This document shows, piece after piece, positions 61,448 to 64,000 of a DNA stretch of 64,000 nt. The stretch is taken from assembly GCF_004208535.1 (NCBI RefSeq), contig NZ_SGIS01000006.1, forward strand, positions 80,342 through 144,341, in the 5' to 3' direction. The stretch is from Sphingomonas populi (GTDB lineage Bacteria > Pseudomonadota > Alphaproteobacteria > Sphingomonadales > Sphingomonadaceae). The first letter of the stretch is position 1, and each line of letters begins with the position of its first letter. The notes beneath the pieces were generated by a model that was not told where the DNA came from, made no database searches, and saw only the letters and a program-made list of their open reading frames with translations. The position numbers and the translations under genes are program-made.

Positions 61448-62527
61448 TCAGCGATCTCCGCCGCCGCACTGCGCGCGGTGGAGCAGCTTCTGGTCGGCGA
61501 GCACCAGCGCGACCATCGCCTCGACCACCGGCACGCCGCGAATGCCGACGCAGGGATCATGCCGGCCCTTGGTGCGAAGCTCGGTGGCGGCACCGTCGCG
61601 GGTGATCGTCGGCATCGGCGTGAGGATCGAACTGGTCGGCTTGAACGCGACCCGCAGCGTCACCGGCTGGCCGGTCGCGATGCCACCGGCAATGCCGCCG
61701 GCATGATTGGCGGTGAAGATCGGGCCGTCGTTGCCAGGATGCATCGGATCGGCATTCTGTTCGCCGGTCAGCGCGGCGGCGGCGAACCCGTCGCCGATCT
61801 CGACGCCCTTGACGGCATTGATGCTCATGCACGCGGCGGCAAGCTCCGCATCGAGCTTGGCGTAGAGCGGCGCGCCCCAGCCGGCGGGCACCCCGATCGC
61901 CTCGCACGCCACCACCGCGCCGAGCGACGAGCCCGCCTTGCGCGCGTCATCGACCATCGTCTCCCAGCGCACGGCGGCCTCTGCGTCGGGGCAGAAGAAC
62001 GGGTTATTGGCGATCTCGGCGGGGTCGAACGCGGCGTAATCGATCGAATCGCCGCCGATCGCCTCGACCCAGGCGAGGATCGTCACTTCTGGGATCACCG
62101 CGCGCGCGACCGCACCGGCGGCGACGCGCGACGCGGTCTCGCGCGCCGACGAACGCCCGCCGCCACGATAGTCGCGGAAGCCGTATTTGGCGTCATAGGC
62201 ATAATCGGCATGGCCGGGCCGATAGGCGAGTGCGACCTCCGAATAATCCTTCGAACGCTGGTCGACATTGTCGATGTGCAGCGCAATCGGCGTGCCGGTG
62301 GTCCGCCCCTCGAACACGCCCGAGAGGATACGGACCTGATCCGGCTCCTGCCGCTGCGTGGTGAAGCGCGACGTGCCAGGGCGGCGGCGATCGAGGAACG
62401 GCTGCACGTCGCCCTCGCTGAGCGCGATCCCCGGCGGACAGCCATCCACCACCGCGCCGATCGCAGGCCCATGCGATTCGCCCCAGGTGGTGAACCGGAA
62501 AACGCGTCCGAAGGTGTTGAAGCTCAT
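61448..62527 (-). CDS. aroC: Chorismate synthase
   Basis: 359 aa. Last shikimate-pathway step, EPSP to chorismate, FMN-dependent, cytosolic. Signatures: [60 protein letters not shown] and the C-terminal [23 protein letters not shown] overlaps the DUF2442 stop (ATGA). Confidence 0.97.
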   Translation of the reverse strand: MSFNTFGRVFRFTTWGESHGPAIGAVVDGCPPGIALSEGDVQPFLDRRRPGTSRFTTQRQEPDQVRILSGVFEGRTTGTPIALHIDNVDQRSKDYSEVALAYRPGHADYAYDAKYGFRDYRGGGRSSARETASRVAAGAVARAVIPEVTILAWVEAIGGDSIDYAAFDPAEIANNPFFCPDAEAAVRWETMVDDARKAGSSLGAVVACEAIGVPAGWGAPLYAKLDAELAAACMSINAVKGVEIGDGFAAAALTGEQNADPMHPGNDGPIFTANHAGGIAGGIATGQPVTLRVAFKPTSSILTPMPTITRDGAATELRTKGRHDPCVGIRGVPVVEAMVALVLADQKLLHRAQCGGGDR

Positions 62528-62877
62528 TCGGCGGCCACGGCGTCCCACGCGGGGCCGAAGCGCTCCGCCATGTATCGTGCCGTCCCGAACCGTCCTGCCA
62601 TCAGACCAGCAACGCTCACATCCACGTCCTGCTTTTCCCAGTGCAGCCCGAAGCCAAATGCGCCGGTATCGACTTCAGCAATATCGGCGACACTGGCGCT
62701 TCCAAGCCCTTGGACGAGACGCGGGGGGAACAGGAAGGTGCATCCGTTAACGAGTTCGACGACGATCCGATCGAGACGCTCATCGTACCGCGCGGTTTTG
62801 GCGCGCGGCTCCGTCAGCATCGCGATACGCCCGCGCTCCTCCGCAGCCGCAAAGGCCGCATCGCTAAGGTCAACCAT
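62524..62877 (-). CDS. DUF2442 protein
   Basis: 117 aa with the DUF2442 core ([20 protein letters not shown], then [11 protein letters not shown] and [20 protein letters not shown]). DUF2442 proteins commonly pair with DUF4160 proteins in a toxin-antitoxin-like layout. Overlaps both neighbours (8 bp with DUF4160, 4 bp with aroC). Confidence 0.85.
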   Translation of the reverse strand: MVDLSDAAFAAAEERGRIAMLTEPRAKTARYDERLDRIVVELVNGCTFLFPPRLVQGLGSASVADIAEVDTGAFGFGLHWEKQDVDVSVAGLMAGRFGTARYMAERFGPAWDAVAAE

Positions 62878-63109
62878 GCATATCCTTCCAGCGATCGAGC
62901 AACATGTCCTGCTGCTCGATAATCGTGCGCATCATACGCCTTTGATCGGCGCGCGTCATGCCCACGACATAGACAAGTTCGGGATCACCATCCACTCCGG
63001 CAAGAACGACCTTGGCCGTGCCATCACCGCAGACATGGACATGCGCTGGCTCATGATCGTCAACGTAGATCATGAAGCGCAATCCATAAGCGCGATGAAC
63101 GACGACCAA
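62870..63109 (-). CDS. DUF4160 protein
   Basis: 79 aa if started at TTG 63109 (VVVHRAYGLRFMIYVDDHEPAHVHV is the typical DUF4160 N-terminus, less its usual Met); ATG at 63073 would remove 12 residues. AAGG lies just upstream. It is squeezed 5 bp after the fabI stop and overlaps DUF2442. Putative partner of DUF2442. Confidence 0.75.
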   Translation of the reverse strand: MVVVHRAYGLRFMIYVDDHEPAHVHVCGDGTAKVVLAGVDGDPELVYVVGMTRADQRRMMRTIIEQQDMLLDRWKDMHG

Positions 63110-63114
63110 GTGCC

Positions 63115-63918
63115 TTACACCAAAGCGATGTCCGGTGCGTCCTCTGCCTTCATGCCGATCACATTGTAGCCAGCGTCGACATGGTGCGTCTCGCCGGTCA
63201 CGCCGCTCGCCAGATCGCTGAGCAGGTACAGCCCCGCGCCACCGACATCCTCGATCGTCACGTTGCGCTTCATGGGCGAGTTGAGCTCGTTCCACTTCAG
63301 GATCAGGCGGAAGTCGCCGATCCCGCTCGCCGCCAGCGTCTTGATCGGCCCGGCCGAGATCGCGTTGACGCGGATGTTGTCGCGCCCAAGATCGACCGCG
63401 AGATATTGCACGCTCGATTCGAGCGCGGCCTTGGCAACGCCCATCACGTTGTAATGCGGGATCACCTTCTCGGCGCCGTAATAGCTCAGCGTCAGCAGGG
63501 ACCCACCGTTCGGCATCATCGCCGCCGCCCTTTGCGCGACCGCGACGAACGAATAGACCGACACGTTCATGGTCAGCAGGAAGTTGTCGAGCGTCGTGTC
63601 CATGAAGCGGCCGCGCAGCTCGTTCTTGTCGGAAAAGCCGATCGCGTGGACGACGAAATCGATCGTCGGCCATTCGACCGCCAGCGCCGCGAAGGTCGCG
63701 TCGAGCGCGGCCATGTCGCTCACGTCGCAATCGAACAGCCGCGCCACGCCGAGTTGCTCGGCCAGCGGGCGCACGCGCTTCTCCATCGCCTCGCCCTGAT
63801 AGCTGAACGCCAGCTCCGCGCCGGCTTCGCTCAACTTCTTGGCGATCCCCCAGGCAAGCGAGCGATCATTGGCCAGCCCCATGATGAGCCCGCGTTTGCC
63901 CTTCATCAATTCATTCAC
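63115..63918 (-). CDS. fabI: Enoyl-ACP reductase (NADH), FabI
   Basis: 267-aa SDR-superfamily enzyme reducing trans-2-enoyl-ACP in fatty-acid elongation; target of triclosan. Signatures: KGKRGLIMGLANDRSLAWGI, the Tyr-x6-Lys active site in LSYYGAEKVIPHYNVMGVAKA, and RVNAISAGPIKTLAASGI. Start at MNELMKGKRG (63918) with CAGGGACGG upstream; an inner ATG at 63906 is close to other family starts. Confidence 0.97.
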   Translation of the reverse strand: MNELMKGKRGLIMGLANDRSLAWGIAKKLSEAGAELAFSYQGEAMEKRVRPLAEQLGVARLFDCDVSDMAALDATFAALAVEWPTIDFVVHAIGFSDKNELRGRFMDTTLDNFLLTMNVSVYSFVAVAQRAAAMMPNGGSLLTLSYYGAEKVIPHYNVMGVAKAALESSVQYLAVDLGRDNIRVNAISAGPIKTLAASGIGDFRLILKWNELNSPMKRNVTIEDVGGAGLYLLSDLASGVTGETHHVDAGYNVIGMKAEDAPDIALV

Positions 63919-63936
63919 GCTTGTGCCGTCCCTGTT

Positions 63937-64000
63937 TCACGTCTCTTGCGGTGTCTCTACTCCCGCAAGGGGCGGTTCCGCCAGTGCCGCGTTGAGATGC
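63937..64000 (-). CDS. 3' end of an upstream gene (partial)
   Basis: An open minus-strand frame enters at the window edge and ends at TGA 63939, giving about 20 residues (HLNAALAEPPLAGVETPQET). It lies 18 bp before fabI, so probably the preceding operon gene. Too short to identify. A CTTGCGG/CCGCAAG dyad overlaps it at 63945-63969. Confidence 0.4.
   Translation of the reverse strand, partial: HLNAALAEPPLAGVETPQET

Noticed and set aside
1-64000. CRISPR arrays
   Set aside because: No series of regularly spaced direct repeats was seen on reading the window; no cas-like ORF.

Overview
The window looks like chromosomal DNA of a high-GC alphaproteobacterium of the Sphingomonadales (Sphingomonas type). 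The grounds are two large Caulobacter-type TonB-dependent receptors, an EipA (DUF1134) gene, a TTG-started purA, an fabI/aroC neighbourhood and the sphingomonad-style hairpin repeat with TTCGACA arms. This is inferred from gene families, not from a database search.

Layout. (1) 1-7.3 kb: a sugar-catabolism module with a TonB receptor (cut by the window edge), an FCD/GntR regulator, and a coupled minus-strand operon of aldo/keto reductase, 2-hydroxyacid dehydrogenase, glycerate kinase and rhamnose-mutarotase-like protein. (2) 7.35-14 kb: a complete tripartite RND multidrug efflux operon with a divergent TetR regulator. (3) 14.2-25.3 kb: a VOC protein, then a carbohydrate utilisation locus (GH31 glycosidase, GPH sugar transporter, multidomain clan GH-A-like glycosidase with CBM35-like modules, TonB receptor) under a divergent LacI regulator with a clear operator. 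(4) 25.4-28.8 kb: two overlapping DJ-1-superfamily genes (an exported lipoprotein and a GlxA-type AraC regulator) and a DUF4272 gene.

(5) About 29.2-58.0 kb is a probable genomic island. A complete tRNA-Ser(GCU) lies at its right end, and a 16-bp direct repeat of the tRNA 3' end lies at 29196. No integrase is visible. Its left half is a 13-gene, almost fully overlapping minus-strand operon: PepSY protein, cytochrome b561, two-component system, VTT-like membrane protein, second cytochrome b561, VIT-type metal transporter, membrane-anchored FAD/2Fe-2S reductase, b-type membrane protein, octaheme cytochrome c, P2-type ATPase, AI-2E-family permease and CYTH-CHAD protein. A divergent exported ferritin-like protein faces it. 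Three copies of a tandem box (GTCAG-N6-GTCAG) stand in front of three transcription units here and are the likely binding sites of the encoded response regulator. I infer a transmembrane electron-transfer system tied to metal and polyphosphate homeostasis. The middle (42.9-45.1 kb) holds a decayed quorum-sensing module: DUF2285 remnant, HTH-only LuxR, intact LuxI and broken PhyH dioxygenase. The right half is a sulfide/persulfide detoxification locus (SQR, persulfide-dioxygenase-like MBL protein, TauE, DUF2892, rhodanese) interleaved with a second RND pump, followed by ArsR/peroxiredoxin/thioredoxin and a half-size ArsA ATPase.

(6) 58.1-64 kb is core chromosome: eipA, a DoxX-like gene, purA, a small exported Pro/Thr-rich protein, aroC, a DUF4160/DUF2442 pair and fabI.
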